A stretch of DNA of 64,000 nt from Burkholderia plantarii (GTDB taxonomy: Bacteria; Pseudomonadota; Gammaproteobacteria; Burkholderiales; Burkholderiaceae): positions 2,728,001 to 2,792,000 of the forward strand of contig NZ_CP007212.1 of NCBI RefSeq assembly GCF_001411805.1. The letters run 5' to 3'. The position numbers were made by a program, and so were the translations under genes. Within the stretch, counting starts at the first letter, position 1, and each line of letters starts with the position of its first letter. Below the pieces are notes generated by a model. That model saw only the letters and a list, made by a program, of their open reading frames with translations, was not told where the DNA came from and did not search any database. Shown here in pieces: positions 54,507 through 63,961 of the stretch.

Positions 54507-55795
54507 TGCATCGATCTCCGCTGAACAAAGAGCGGCTGGTACGGCCGCAGCACCAGATCCTTGTTCACCATCACGTTGACCTGAAACCCCGGTCGTACCG
54601 TCAGCGTCGGCTGGATGCTCAGGTCGCGGCGCGTGATTTCCTGGCCGACCTGATTGGCCGTGTCCTGCGAGCTATCCCGCAACGCGATAACCGTATTGCC
54701 GTTGGCGCTGCCCTGATTCGAGACGGCCAGCTCGGAGCCGACGCCGAGCATCGTGGACAGCACGGCCCCCGTCAGAATGCGGCCCCAATGCCAGTCCACA
54801 CCGTCCTCCAGGCCGGCATAACCGGCTGGGTCGATGCCGGGCAACTTGTCGAGCGCGATCGACGAGGCATCAGGCAACACCAGGCGCAGCCATACCAGTA
54901 GCACTCGTTGCTGCCCGAACGCCACCTGGCTGTCGTAACGGCCGATCAGGCGCGAACCCTGTGGAATCAGCAGATAGTGGCCGGTTGCAGAGTCATACAC
55001 GGGCTGCGTGACCTCGGCGATGATCTCTCCCGGCAGGTCGGAATTGATGCCCGTCACCAGCGCGGCCGGAATGATCGTGCCGGCCATCACCGTGTACGGC
55101 GAGGCCGGCGCCTGCAAGCTGCCCGTGTTACTGATCGCGGCATCGCCGTCCTTGCCCATGAATGCTTCCTTCTGGTCCTGCCGATTCTGGATCGCCGTCG
55201 GATCGTTGGGCTGCGCGGCCGTGGATGCCGGCCCGCCCCCCATTGGATTGAATGCGCCGGCCCCAGCATTCATTGTCGGCATAGCGCCCGCCGACTCGAA
55301 AGCCGCGCCGGGCTTGCCGGTATCGCTGCTGGTGCGGAAGAACACTGCCGACCGTGCAATCTCATCGGCCAGGCGCTGCCGGTCGATGTTTTCGGCCGAT
55401 GGCCCCGGATTGACGTTGCCACCCGGCAGAGGCGGCATGGCCGACGCCGCGCCCCAGTCGCCGGGCAACGGCGGCCCAAGCTGCGGCACGCTGGCCGGCG
55501 ACGCCGGCCCGGGTTTCGCCGGCACCTTCGAGTAGTCAGCCGGCAACTGGTCGAGGTCGTCGGCCTTTGCGATCCGATCGACGTTGTAGAGGTTCGTCTG
55601 GTCGCCCAAACCGCTCCGGCGCTTTGATTGCAGCGCCCACATCGACGCGCCGGCCACGGCGACCGCGAGCAGCGCGGCCGAGACGGCCAGCGTGCGGCGA
55701 TTGAGCCGCGTGACCGCGTGCGGTGCAGCGCGTAACGCGACACCCTCCGGGGCCACCTTCGGCGCGAGCTGGGCCTCGTGGTCAGTCGTGCCCAT
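54503..55795 (-). CDS. trbI: Conjugal transfer protein TrbI (VirB10-like)
   Basis: A 430-aa VirB10/TrbI protein. It has a cytoplasmic N-terminus, one membrane helix (TLAVSAALLAVAVAGASMWAL, about 36-56), a Pro-rich periplasmic linker and the C-terminal barrel domain (ASPYTVMAGTIIPAALVTGINSDLPGEIIAEVTQPVYDSATGHYLLIPQGSRLIGRY). It links inner and outer membranes in the type IV secretion channel. The start at 55795 overlaps the end of trbG. Confidence 0.95.
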   Translation of the reverse strand: MGTTDHEAQLAPKVAPEGVALRAAPHAVTRLNRRTLAVSAALLAVAVAGASMWALQSKRRSGLGDQTNLYNVDRIAKADDLDQLPADYSKVPAKPGPASPASVPQLGPPLPGDWGAASAMPPLPGGNVNPGPSAENIDRQRLADEIARSAVFFRTSSDTGKPGAAFESAGAMPTMNAGAGAFNPMGGGPASTAAQPNDPTAIQNRQDQKEAFMGKDGDAAISNTGSLQAPASPYTVMAGTIIPAALVTGINSDLPGEIIAEVTQPVYDSATGHYLLIPQGSRLIGRYDSQVAFGQQRVLLVWLRLVLPDASSIALDKLPGIDPAGYAGLEDGVDWHWGRILTGAVLSTMLGVGSELAVSNQGSANGNTVIALRDSSQDTANQVGQEITRRDLSIQPTLTVRPGFQVNVMVNKDLVLRPYQPLFVQRRSMQ

Positions 55796-56789
55796 GACCG
55801 GCTCCCGCATCGATGCCATCAGTACGCTCGATGCGTACCACAGCAGCCTTGTCACCGCCCAGGCGCAGCTCGGCCGCACCGAACAGGCGATCCACGATGT
55901 CGTAAGGCGCATGGAAACGGTAGTTCACCAGTTCGCCCTTGCCATCCGGCCCGACCACGAACAGCGGCGGCAATTCGCCCTGTGCGATGCCGGCGGGAAA
56001 CTGGATATAGACATGCTGCCCGTCGTCGAACGCACGCACAGGTTTCCACGGCGGGCTGTCGCCCGTGATCGCATAGCGGAAATGCAACTGGTCGAGCGAC
56101 AGGCCATCGGCCGCAGGCGCGACCGCATCGGCGGCCTGTGCCTGGGCCTGCAAGGCCAGCATCTGGTCCTTCGGATACTCCCACGATACCGATGCCATCC
56201 ATGCCTTCTCGGTGGACGTGAGTTCGAGCAGATAGGTGCGCCGGTTTGTGGTGATGACGAGGTTTGTTTTGATGCCCGCGCGCACAGGCTTGACCATGAC
56301 GGCCACGCGCCGACTCGTGCCGCTGCCGCTCGCGGTATCGCCCACGATCCACTGCACGGTATCGCCAGCGGCGACCGTCACCAGTTCTTCGGCCGGCTGC
56401 AAGCTGATGACCGTCACGCGGCCAGGGCTGGTATAGACCTGATACAGCGCGCCATCGGAGAACGGCCAGACCTGGATCGCGTTGATGTAGCCCTCGCGTG
56501 TCGGCACCACACTGGCCTCGGCATTGGCCCGTTCGACACGGGCCTTCGCGTCAGTCGGCTCCGATGCCGCCTTTGCATCAGCGGCACCCGGCAACGGCTT
56601 CATCTGGTCCGGCAACGGCAAGGGTTTCGGCACTTCCACAATCGTGACCGGCTTGGGTGGCTCGGGCAGCGGCTGTGCCTTGACCGACTCGTCCAGAGAG
56701 ATCGCGGGCGGCGGCTTGCCTTGTGTGGCGCAGCCGGCGAGGCTGCCCAGGAGGCAGAGGAAGGCAATCGTGGTGATCGACGGTTTCAT
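55782..56789 (-). CDS. trbG: Conjugal transfer protein TrbG (VirB9-like)
   Basis: A 335-aa VirB9/TrbG outer-membrane-core component. A lipoprotein signal (FLCLLGSLAGC, Cys20) precedes a Pro-rich segment. The beta-rich body includes IQVWPFSDGALYQVYTSPGRVTVISLQPAEELVTVAAGDTVQWIVGDT and RRTYLLELTSTEKAWMASVSWEYPKD. Coupled to trbF upstream and trbI downstream. Confidence 0.95.
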   Translation of the reverse strand: MKPSITTIAFLCLLGSLAGCATQGKPPPAISLDESVKAQPLPEPPKPVTIVEVPKPLPLPDQMKPLPGAADAKAASEPTDAKARVERANAEASVVPTREGYINAIQVWPFSDGALYQVYTSPGRVTVISLQPAEELVTVAAGDTVQWIVGDTASGSGTSRRVAVMVKPVRAGIKTNLVITTNRRTYLLELTSTEKAWMASVSWEYPKDQMLALQAQAQAADAVAPAADGLSLDQLHFRYAITGDSPPWKPVRAFDDGQHVYIQFPAGIAQGELPPLFVVGPDGKGELVNYRFHAPYDIVDRLFGAAELRLGGDKAAVVRIERTDGIDAGAGHGHD

Positions 56790-57493
56790 GGCTTCTTCGC
56801 TCCTTCCGGCGCGTCCAGGTCACGGCTCCAGGACAGTCCATTGATGTAGATACCAAGGGGATTGCGGCGCACCTGTTGTTCGGTGCGCGGGGTTTGCATG
56901 ACGAGCGTGAGCATCGCCGTCCACTGCTCAGTGCCAGTGGGTGTGCCGCCGTTGAAGTGCTGTTCGGTCCAGCGCACCTGGAACGAGGCATCGCTGACGC
57001 GCACCACGCTGGTTACGTCCACCGAGGCGGAGTCCTGCCCGACATGAGCGAATGGGTCGTGCGCGCGGGCGTAGTCGTTCAACGTCGCCGCGCCCCGATC
57101 AGTGGTGTAGCCATAGGCTTCGAGCCAGTTCTGGCGCACGACCACCGGGTCAATCGACAGCGAACGCACGTCGGTAATAAAGCGCGCCAGGTGGTACGCG
57201 ATCTGTGCATCGGTTGGTCTGTACGGTGTGACGGCTGCACCGACCGCGCGGACCTGTCCGGCGTGATCCACCTCGACCACGTAGGGCGTGACGCGCGACT
57301 GGCCGGATTGCCATACAAGGCCCGCGGCCATCAGCAGCGCGAGGCCCAGGCAGCCGAAGGCCATCAACCGCCAGTTCTTCGCCTGCACGCGCGCGCTGCC
57401 GAGGCGTTCGTCCCATACCTGCGCGGCGGCCTGATAAGGCGTGGCAGGCGCAGGTGATTCGCTGTAGCGCACACCGGGTCGTGTGAAGCGCAT
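56786..57493 (-). CDS. trbF: Conjugal transfer protein TrbF (VirB8-like)
   Basis: A 235-aa VirB8-like inner-membrane protein. A cytosolic start (RFTRPGVRYSESPAPATPYQAAAQVWDERLGSARVQAKNWRL) is followed by one helix (MAFGCLGLALLMAAGLVW). The periplasmic domain ends QQVRRNPLGIYINGLSWSRDL. It is a core scaffold component of the mating channel. Normal length and position between trbL and trbG. Confidence 0.94.
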   Translation of the reverse strand: MRFTRPGVRYSESPAPATPYQAAAQVWDERLGSARVQAKNWRLMAFGCLGLALLMAAGLVWQSGQSRVTPYVVEVDHAGQVRAVGAAVTPYRPTDAQIAYHLARFITDVRSLSIDPVVVRQNWLEAYGYTTDRGAATLNDYARAHDPFAHVGQDSASVDVTSVVRVSDASFQVRWTEQHFNGGTPTGTEQWTAMLTLVMQTPRTEQQVRRNPLGIYINGLSWSRDLDAPEGAKKP

Positions 57494-57505
57494 GGTTCGC
57501 CTCCC

Positions 57506-58861
57506 TTACTCGTTCGAGGAATCGTTGATGTCCGGCGCGGCCCCGCCGCCGCCGTGATCGGCCGAGCGCACGACATGCGCCGCCGTCGAAGCGCCATGCG
57601 CGATGTGCTGGCGGCGTTGCAGGCGCTGCGCCCAGTCGGGCGGCTTGCCAGTGGATATCGGCGGTGCGTTATCGGCAGTCGCTGACGACGTGGATGTCTT
57701 GTCTGCGGCTTCGGGTGACGTGGACGATGTGCCTGTGCTTGTGCCGGCAGCAGGTGCTACGCGGTCGCGCACGGCACGGGCACCTGCCGCGACCTGCTCC
57801 CCCGCGGCCTGTGCGCCGCTGCGCGCGACGTTGGCAACGCCAGCGCCGAAAGCACGCGCGCCCGTCGCACCGGACGCGGTTGCACCGGCTCGATAAGCCG
57901 ATGCGGCACCGCTGGCTGCGCGTGCGGTGCCGACCGCACCGCGCGCCGCGAGGCGTGCGCCAGCGGCAACTGCCGCGCCGCCCGTCGCCACGGCCGCGCC
58001 GCCAGCGACAGCGAGACCCGCGACGCCGAGCGCTGTGCCAGCGGCAGCGCCAGCGCCAAGTTGCGGTGCACCGGAGACCAGGCCGGTCGCAATACCCGGT
58101 CCGAAGATGCCAAGTCCCAGCATCGTGAGCGAGGCGAGCATGATGGCGAGCGCGTGATTCAGCGAGGGATCGGCGCCGGCCGGCGTCTGGAACTGCCCGC
58201 AGATCGTCGAACCAATGCCGACGATTACGGCGAGCACCAACACCTTGATGCCGGAAGACACCACGTTGCCGAGTACCTTCTCGGCGAGAAACGCGGTCTT
58301 GTTCCAGAGCGCGAACGGCACCAGCACGAAGCCCGCGAGCGTGGTCAGCTTGAACTCCACCAGCGTCACGAAAAGCTGCACGGCCAGGATGAAGAAGCTG
58401 ATGACGACGACGACCCAGGCGAGCAGCAGAATCACGATCATGTCGATGTTGCTGAAGACCGCCGTGATGCCGTTGGACATGGTGCCGACCTGTTGCAGAA
58501 TCGGCTGGCCGGCTTGAACACCGACGGCGGCCAGGCGTCCCGGTTGCAGGAAATTGCCGATGCTCAACGATGAACCCGTAGCGAGCAGGCCGAGGCCCAC
58601 GAACGAGCGGAACACGATGCCCGCGAGCGAGTTGAAGTTGCCGATGATGTAGGCGAAGGCACCGACATAGAGCGTCTTGCGGATCAGCTTGGCCAGCACT
58701 TCCTCGCCGCCCATCGCCCAGAACAGGCCCGCGAGCGTCATGTCGATGACAATCAGCGTGGCCGAGAGGTATGCGACTTCGCCGTGCAGAAGGCCAAATC
58801 CCGAGCCGATGTACTGTGAGAAGACGGCCAGGAACTGGTCGATGACAGACAGATCGTTCAC
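57506..58861 (-). CDS. trbL: Conjugal transfer protein TrbL (VirB6-like)
   Basis: A 451-aa polytopic inner-membrane protein: about six to seven helices in residues 20-270 (from FGLLHGEVAYLSATLIVIDMTLAGLFWAMGG onward), then a long Ala/Gly/Thr-rich hydrophilic tail. The GTG start at 58861 overlaps the stop of the trbK-like gene by four bases, so the two are translationally coupled. It forms the inner-membrane pore part of the T4SS. Confidence 0.93.
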   Translation of the reverse strand: MNDLSVIDQFLAVFSQYIGSGFGLLHGEVAYLSATLIVIDMTLAGLFWAMGGEEVLAKLIRKTLYVGAFAYIIGNFNSLAGIVFRSFVGLGLLATGSSLSIGNFLQPGRLAAVGVQAGQPILQQVGTMSNGITAVFSNIDMIVILLLAWVVVVISFFILAVQLFVTLVEFKLTTLAGFVLVPFALWNKTAFLAEKVLGNVVSSGIKVLVLAVIVGIGSTICGQFQTPAGADPSLNHALAIMLASLTMLGLGIFGPGIATGLVSGAPQLGAGAAAGTALGVAGLAVAGGAAVATGGAAVAAGARLAARGAVGTARAASGAASAYRAGATASGATGARAFGAGVANVARSGAQAAGEQVAAGARAVRDRVAPAAGTSTGTSSTSPEAADKTSTSSATADNAPPISTGKPPDWAQRLQRRQHIAHGASTAAHVVRSADHGGGGAAPDINDSSNE

Positions 58862-59148
58862 GGCCGATCTCCTTGCGACGCCTCGAAGCTCGCCGGGATC
58901 GGCGGCAGCTCGGCGAGCGTCTGGTACTCGTTGGCGCCGCCCAGTCCGAGGAAGAAACGCCGCGCATACGCCGAGTCCATCAGGCGGCATGTGGCGTTAT
59001 CTGTGGATGGGTGTGCAACGACACAACGATGACGTAGCGCGTAAAGCTGCTGCGGATCGCGCGCGAGTGCATCGACCGTCAACACCGGCTCATGCCTACC
59101 GCAAGCGGTCAGCACGGCGAGTATGGACAGGACCAGTGCGCCGCGCAT
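58858..59148 (-). CDS. Entry-exclusion-type lipoprotein (TrbK-like)
   Basis: A 96-aa protein with a lipoprotein signal (ALVLSILAVLTAC, Cys at 16) and the conserved region LARDPQQLYALRHRCVVAHPSTDNATCRLMDSAYARRFF. This is the putative entry-exclusion protein placed between trbJ and trbL in Tn4371-like elements. It would block redundant transfer between cells carrying the element. Confidence 0.85.
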   Translation of the reverse strand: MRGALVLSILAVLTACGRHEPVLTVDALARDPQQLYALRHRCVVAHPSTDNATCRLMDSAYARRFFLGLGGANEYQTLAELPPIPASFEASQGDRP

Positions 59149-59153
59149 GGCCG

Positions 59154-59882
59154 TCAGTTCCCGTAGAAGCTCACCGACTGCGGCGTGTATTGCGGGCCGC
59201 TGCCGATAAAGCGGGTACGGACCTGCTGGGCCTGCGCCTCGTCGGCCGCGGCACGCGCCTGGTCCAGTGCCGTGGCGCGCTGCTGCGACACGGTGAGCTG
59301 CTGCGACTGCATCGCCTGACGTGCGATCAGCGCGAGCAACTGATTGGTCGCCTGGCTCGCCTGTAAGGCACCGACCGCGCCCTGACTCTGCGTTACCAGG
59401 CTGCTCAGTACGCCCTGGTCGGACAGCAGGTTTTGCGCGGCCTGCGACTGCATCTGCGTCGAGGTCTGCAATGCCTGCACTGAGGTCTGCCAGCGCGTCT
59501 GCGCGTCCTGCACCATCTGCGCGCTGCTCGTGCTCGCGCCATAGGACGACGGATACAGACGGTTGAATGTTGCCTGCGACTGCGCGACGTTGAACGTCAG
59601 TCCCTGCGCCTGCGAAATCAACTGGTTCGTCGTCGCCAGCGTGGACAGCAACTGCGACAGCGAATTGAAGTTCAGGCTCGTGAGATTGCGGCCCTGATTG
59701 ACCAACATCGTCGATTCGTTTTGCAACTGCTGGATCTGGTTGTCGATCTGTTGCAGTTCGCGGGCAGCGGTCAGCAGGTTCTGCGAGAAGTTGGCCGCGT
59801 CGAACACCGCCCACTGTGCGAAGCTCGTGGACGACACTGACAGCAACAAGGCCGTGACGACGGCTAGCCCGGTCTTCTTCAT
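59154..59882 (-). CDS. trbJ: Conjugal transfer protein TrbJ (VirB5-like)
   Basis: A 242-aa periplasmic protein with a Sec signal peptide (KKTGLAVVTALLLSVSSTSFA) and a long helical, Gln-rich body (ELQQIDNQIQQLQNESTMLVNQGRNLTSLNFNSLSQLLSTLATTNQLISQAQGL). It is the VirB5-like minor pilus component. Coupled to trbE upstream (four-base overlap). Confidence 0.95.
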   Translation of the reverse strand: MKKTGLAVVTALLLSVSSTSFAQWAVFDAANFSQNLLTAARELQQIDNQIQQLQNESTMLVNQGRNLTSLNFNSLSQLLSTLATTNQLISQAQGLTFNVAQSQATFNRLYPSSYGASTSSAQMVQDAQTRWQTSVQALQTSTQMQSQAAQNLLSDQGVLSSLVTQSQGAVGALQASQATNQLLALIARQAMQSQQLTVSQQRATALDQARAAADEAQAQQVRTRFIGSGPQYTPQSVSFYGN

Positions 59883-62305
59883 GACTGAATCTCCGATGGC
59901 GTGAGGAACGAAGGCATGAGGTCCGCAGCCCAGTCGAGACCGCTATGACGCAGCCAGGCACCTGCGAAGCCGGGCGTGCCGGCGTTCAGCAGCACGCGGT
60001 CGATGTCGCGCTGGTCTTGCGGCGAGGACGCGCCGACGAATGCCAGCGTGGCCGGCCCCAGGTCGAGGTCGAACAGGCGATTGCCGAGACGCGACTGGTA
60101 GTAGTAGTCGCGCTTGGGTTCGGCGGTGGCGACGATCTCGATCTGCCGGCTGTTGAGGCCAAAGCCTTCGTAGATAGTGCGAATCTGCGGCTCGGTCGCC
60201 TGTGGGTTCGGCAGGAAGATGCGGCTCGCGCAACTCTCGATGATCGCGGGCGCGATGCTCGAATCCTTGATGTCGGCGAGCGACTGCGTGGCGAAGATCA
60301 CGCTGACGTTCTTCTTGCGTAACGTTTTGAGCCACTGGCGGATGCGTGCGGCGAACACCGGGTCATCGAGGAACAGCCAGGACTCGTCGAGGATCAGCAG
60401 CGTCGGCGCACCGTCGAACCGCTCGTCGAACCGCGCGAACAGGTAGCCGAGCACGGCGAGCACCGCCGCCTTGCTCGGCATCAGTTCCTCCATCTCGAAG
60501 CCCTGCACGTCGGCGCTGCCGAGCCGGTCATGGTCGGCATCGAGCAGTTGGCCGTGCGCGCCACCGAGCACGTAAGGCGCGAGCGCCTGGCGCAGCGCAT
60601 TGGACTGGAGCAGAACGGACAGACCCGTCAGCGTGCGCTGTTCGATGGGCGCACCGGCGAGACTGCCGAGTGCCGACCATACGGCGGCCTTCTCATCGGG
60701 GCCGACGGCAATGCCTTCATGCAATAGACGGCCTTCAATCCATTCGGCCGCCCAGGTGCGATAGCTCTCACGGTCGATGCGCGCGAGCGGCTGAAACGCG
60801 ATCGTGCCATCGGAGCCGAGGTCGTAATGCTCCCCGCCAAGGCCGTGGATCGTGGCGCGCATTGAGCGCCCCATGTCGAAGGCGAAGATGTGCGAGCCGC
60901 GATACCGCCGGAACTGCATCGCCAGCGTGGCAAGTAGGACCGATTTCCCCATGCCGGTCGGGCCGACCACGAGCGTATGGCCTACGTCGCCGATGTGCGT
61001 TACCAGCCGGAACGGCGTATCGCCGTCCGTGCGCGTGACGATCAGCGGCGGACCGTCGAGGTGCTTGTTCTTCTCCGGCCCAGCCCATACCGCCGACAGC
61101 GGCATCAGGTGCGCAAGGTTCAATGTGGAAATGCTCGGCTGACGCACATTGGCGTAGGCGTGCCCTGGAAGAGACGACAGCCACGCTTCAACCGCATTGA
61201 GGGTTTCGTGGATTGTGACGAAGCCCCGGCTCTGGATCGTGCGCTCCACCCTGCGCAGTTTTTCGTCGGCCACTGCGGCATCCGCGTCCATGACTGTCAC
61301 GGTCGCCGTCACGTAACCAAACGCCACCTGATCGCTGCCGAGTTCCTGCAGGGCGGCATCGGCATCCATCGCCTTGTTGCTCGCGTCGGTATCGACGAGC
61401 GGCGATTCCTGCTGGAAGATCGTTTCGCGCAGCAGTGCGATGACGTTCTTGCGCTTGGCGAACCATTGTCGGCGCAGCCGCGTCAATTCCTTCTCGGCTT
61501 CGGCCTTGTCCAGACACAGAAAGCGCGTGGACCAGCGATAGGCGAAACCCAGGCGGTTGAGGTCATCGAGCAGACCGGGCCAGGTCGAGGTCGGAAAGCC
61601 GCGCACGGTCACGACGCGCAGGTGCTGATTCCCGAGCATGGGAGCAAGACCGCCGATCAATGCCGAGTCGGCCAGCAGCGCGTCGAGATGAAACGGCACC
61701 TCCGGCACATTGATGCGGTAACGCCGCGTCGAGATGGCCGCGTGCAGGTACGTCAGCGTCTCGCTGTCGTCCAGCCAGGCGATCTCCGGCATCACGCCGT
61801 CGAGCAGGTCAAATACACGGTCGGTTTCGGCAACGAAAGCCGCGAGTCGTTCTCGCCAGTCCACGCCGGACGTGGGCGTGTTCTCGTACAGAAGCTTTGC
61901 GGCGCGTGCGCGGGATTCCTCCGGCGGCAGGTACACCATCGTCAGGTGATAGCCACTCTCGAAGTGACTGCCGGCCAGCTCGAACGCGGCGCGGCGCTCC
62001 TCGTCCACGAGCCATGACAGAGCCTCGGGAAAATCCGAGCGCGGATAGTCGGCGGCAGGTCGGCGCTCGGCGTCGATGAATAGGGCCCAGCCCGATCCCA
62101 GGCGGCGCAGCGCGTTGTTCAGGCGCGCGGTCGTGGCGATCAGTTCGCCCTGTGTGGCACTGTCGAGGTCCGGCCCGCGAAAGCGTGCCGTGCGCTGGAA
62201 GCTGCCATCCTTGTTCAGCACCACGCCGGGCGCGATGAGGCCGGCCCACGGGAGCCAGTCGGCGAGCATGGCGGGACGCTGGCGGTATTCGGCGAGGTAC
62301 AACAT
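59879..62305 (-). CDS. trbE: Conjugal transfer ATPase TrbE (VirB4-like)
   Basis: An 808-aa VirB4 ATPase that powers pilus biogenesis and substrate transfer. Walker A GPTGMGKSVLLATLAMQFRRYRGSHIFAFD lies near residue 450. Walker B is LLILDESWLFLDDPVFAARIRQWLKTLRKKNVSVIFATQSLADI. The C-terminal YYYQSRLGNRLFDLDLGPATLAFVGAS is typical of TrbE. The start ATG 62305 (MLYLAEYRQRPAMLADWLPW) is standard for the family; longer upstream frame rejected. Confidence 0.96.
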   Translation of the reverse strand: MLYLAEYRQRPAMLADWLPWAGLIAPGVVLNKDGSFQRTARFRGPDLDSATQGELIATTARLNNALRRLGSGWALFIDAERRPAADYPRSDFPEALSWLVDEERRAAFELAGSHFESGYHLTMVYLPPEESRARAAKLLYENTPTSGVDWRERLAAFVAETDRVFDLLDGVMPEIAWLDDSETLTYLHAAISTRRYRINVPEVPFHLDALLADSALIGGLAPMLGNQHLRVVTVRGFPTSTWPGLLDDLNRLGFAYRWSTRFLCLDKAEAEKELTRLRRQWFAKRKNVIALLRETIFQQESPLVDTDASNKAMDADAALQELGSDQVAFGYVTATVTVMDADAAVADEKLRRVERTIQSRGFVTIHETLNAVEAWLSSLPGHAYANVRQPSISTLNLAHLMPLSAVWAGPEKNKHLDGPPLIVTRTDGDTPFRLVTHIGDVGHTLVVGPTGMGKSVLLATLAMQFRRYRGSHIFAFDMGRSMRATIHGLGGEHYDLGSDGTIAFQPLARIDRESYRTWAAEWIEGRLLHEGIAVGPDEKAAVWSALGSLAGAPIEQRTLTGLSVLLQSNALRQALAPYVLGGAHGQLLDADHDRLGSADVQGFEMEELMPSKAAVLAVLGYLFARFDERFDGAPTLLILDESWLFLDDPVFAARIRQWLKTLRKKNVSVIFATQSLADIKDSSIAPAIIESCASRIFLPNPQATEPQIRTIYEGFGLNSRQIEIVATAEPKRDYYYQSRLGNRLFDLDLGPATLAFVGASSPQDQRDIDRVLLNAGTPGFAGAWLRHSGLDWAADLMPSFLTPSEIQS

Positions 62306-62325
62306 GCGAATGTCTCCCCCGGTCC

Positions 62326-62595
62326 TCACACGTCCAGCAGTGACTTGTGTTTCAGGTGTCGCGCGAAGACCTGCATGAACTGCGGATCGACCTTCGCGCC
62401 CCACACCGCGAGCGAATGGCCGATCAGCCACAGCGCGAGGCCGGGAATCCACAGTTGCAGGCCCAGCCCGATGGCGGCGGCCAGCGTGCCGTTGGCAATC
62501 GCCACGGTGCGCGGCGCACCGCCCATCAGGATCGGTTCGGTGAGCGACCGATGTAGTGGCACCTCGAAGCCCGGCAGGTCGGTCGTCGTGCTCAT
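62326..62595 (-). CDS. trbD: Conjugal transfer protein TrbD (VirB3-like)
   Basis: An 89-aa inner-membrane protein: LPGFEVPLHRSLTEPILMGGAPRTVAIANGTLAAAIGLGLQLWIPGLALWLIGHSLAVW, with two hydrophobic helices, then DPQFMQVFARHLKHKSLLDV. Standard TrbD. Coupled to trbC. Confidence 0.95.
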   Translation of the reverse strand: MSTTTDLPGFEVPLHRSLTEPILMGGAPRTVAIANGTLAAAIGLGLQLWIPGLALWLIGHSLAVWGAKVDPQFMQVFARHLKHKSLLDV

Positions 62596-62960
62596 ACGAC
62601 AGCTCCGCCGGAGAAGCTGAAGAACGACAGGAAGAAGCTCGATGCGGCGAAGGCGATCGACAGCCCGAACACAATCTGGATAAGGCGCCGGAAGCCGCCG
62701 CTGGTGTCGCCAAACGCGAGCGTGAGGCCGGTCACGATGATGATGATGACCGCGACGATCTTGGCGACCGGCCCCTGGATCGAATCGAGAATGGATTGCA
62801 GCGGCGCTTCCCACGGCATGTTCGAGCCTGCGGCCTTGGCCGTGCCGGTCAGCGCGATCATCACGACAGACAGCGTCAGCCCCAGACGCGTGGGCTGGAC
62901 CAGGCTGCGAAGGCGTGCAAGCGGATTTACGGAAAAGCGCAAAACGTGGGCGTGACTCAT
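62592..62960 (-). CDS. trbC: Conjugal transfer pilin TrbC (VirB2-like)
   Basis: A 122-aa prepilin. A signal/hydrophobic stretch (LTLSVVMIALTGTAKAAGSNMPWE) ends in an AKAAG-type cleavage site. Two membrane helices follow (VAKIVAVIIIIVTGLTLAFGD and FGLSIAFAASSFFLSFF). It is the major pilin precursor. Coupled to trbB and trbD by four-base overlaps. Confidence 0.95.
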   Translation of the reverse strand: MSHAHVLRFSVNPLARLRSLVQPTRLGLTLSVVMIALTGTAKAAGSNMPWEAPLQSILDSIQGPVAKIVAVIIIIVTGLTLAFGDTSGGFRRLIQIVFGLSIAFAASSFFLSFFSFSGGAVV

Positions 62961-63961
62961 GAGGGTTCTCCAGAGGGAAGCACGGATGGGGATGGCGGCG
63001 GCAAGGCGTCGCAAAGCTGGTAGCCGGCGGCATCGAAGCCGGTCACGCGGGCGATGCGCTCGATGCGACGACGCCGGCCACGGCCGGCGATGTGGATGAC
63101 GACGTTGACCGCCTCGGCAATCAGCGCGCGCGGCGGATTCACGGCAACTTCGAGGATCAGTTGTTCGAGACGCAGCAGCGCACCCAAAGCGGAGCCGGCA
63201 TGGATCGTGGCAATGCCGCCAGGGTGGCCGGTGCCCCACACCTTGATGAGATCCAGCGCTTCGCCACCGCGCACCTCGCCGACGATCACGCGGTCGGGCC
63301 GCAGGCGCATCGTGGCGCGCACCAGCTCAGTCATCGACACGACGCCCGCGCGCGTGCGCAGAGGTACGTGGTCGTGCGCCGTGCATTGCAGTTCGATGGT
63401 GTCTTCGAGTACCAGCACGCGATCGCCGGTGGCGGCAATCTCTGCGAGCAAGGCATTGGCGAGCGTGGTTTTGCCGGTGCTGGTGCCGCCGGCGACGAGG
63501 ATATTCAGCCGCTCGCGCACCGCATCACGCAAGAATGCAGCCTGTTCGGCGGTCATCATGCCGTCGGCGACGTAGCGATCCAGCGGAATGACGCCGACCA
63601 CGCGCTTGCGCAGCGCGAAGGCCGGCCCAGGAGCTGCGGGCGGCAGGATGCCCTCGAATCGCTCGCCAGTTTCCGGTAATTCGGCCGTCAGCAGTGGCTG
63701 GCCGCGATGTACCTCTGCGCCGACATGCGCGGCGACCAGGCGGATGATGCGTTCGCCGTCTTCCTCGGCCAGCTCGGCGCCCATCGGCGCGCGGCCGGAC
63801 GAGAGTCGATCAATCCAGAGCGTACGGTCGGGATTGAGCATGATTTCCACCACGTCCGGGTCTTCGAGCGCGGCGGCGATCAGCGGCCCCATCGCCGTGC
63901 GCAACATGCGGATGCGCCGATCGAGCGACGTGGTGGCAAAAGACTGCAGCTGCGCGCTCAT
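62957..63961 (-). CDS. trbB: Conjugal transfer ATPase TrbB (VirB11-like)
   Basis: A 334-aa hexameric VirB11-type traffic ATPase: Walker A LVAGGTSTGKTTLANALLAEI, VLVLEDTIELQC, Asp box and VRATMRLRPDRVIVGEVRGGEALDLIKVWGTGHPGGIATIHAGSA with its conserved HAGS. First gene of the visible trb operon. ATG 63961 overlaps the stop of an upstream gene by four bases. Confidence 0.96.
   Translation of the reverse strand: MSAQLQSFATTSLDRRIRMLRTAMGPLIAAALEDPDVVEIMLNPDRTLWIDRLSSGRAPMGAELAEEDGERIIRLVAAHVGAEVHRGQPLLTAELPETGERFEGILPPAAPGPAFALRKRVVGVIPLDRYVADGMMTAEQAAFLRDAVRERLNILVAGGTSTGKTTLANALLAEIAATGDRVLVLEDTIELQCTAHDHVPLRTRAGVVSMTELVRATMRLRPDRVIVGEVRGGEALDLIKVWGTGHPGGIATIHAGSALGALLRLEQLILEVAVNPPRALIAEAVNVVIHIAGRGRRRRIERIARVTGFDAAGYQLCDALPPPSPSVLPSGEPS

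Noticed and set aside
61734..62378. Plus-strand ORFs within trbE
   Set aside because: Shadows of the VirB4 ATPase gene.
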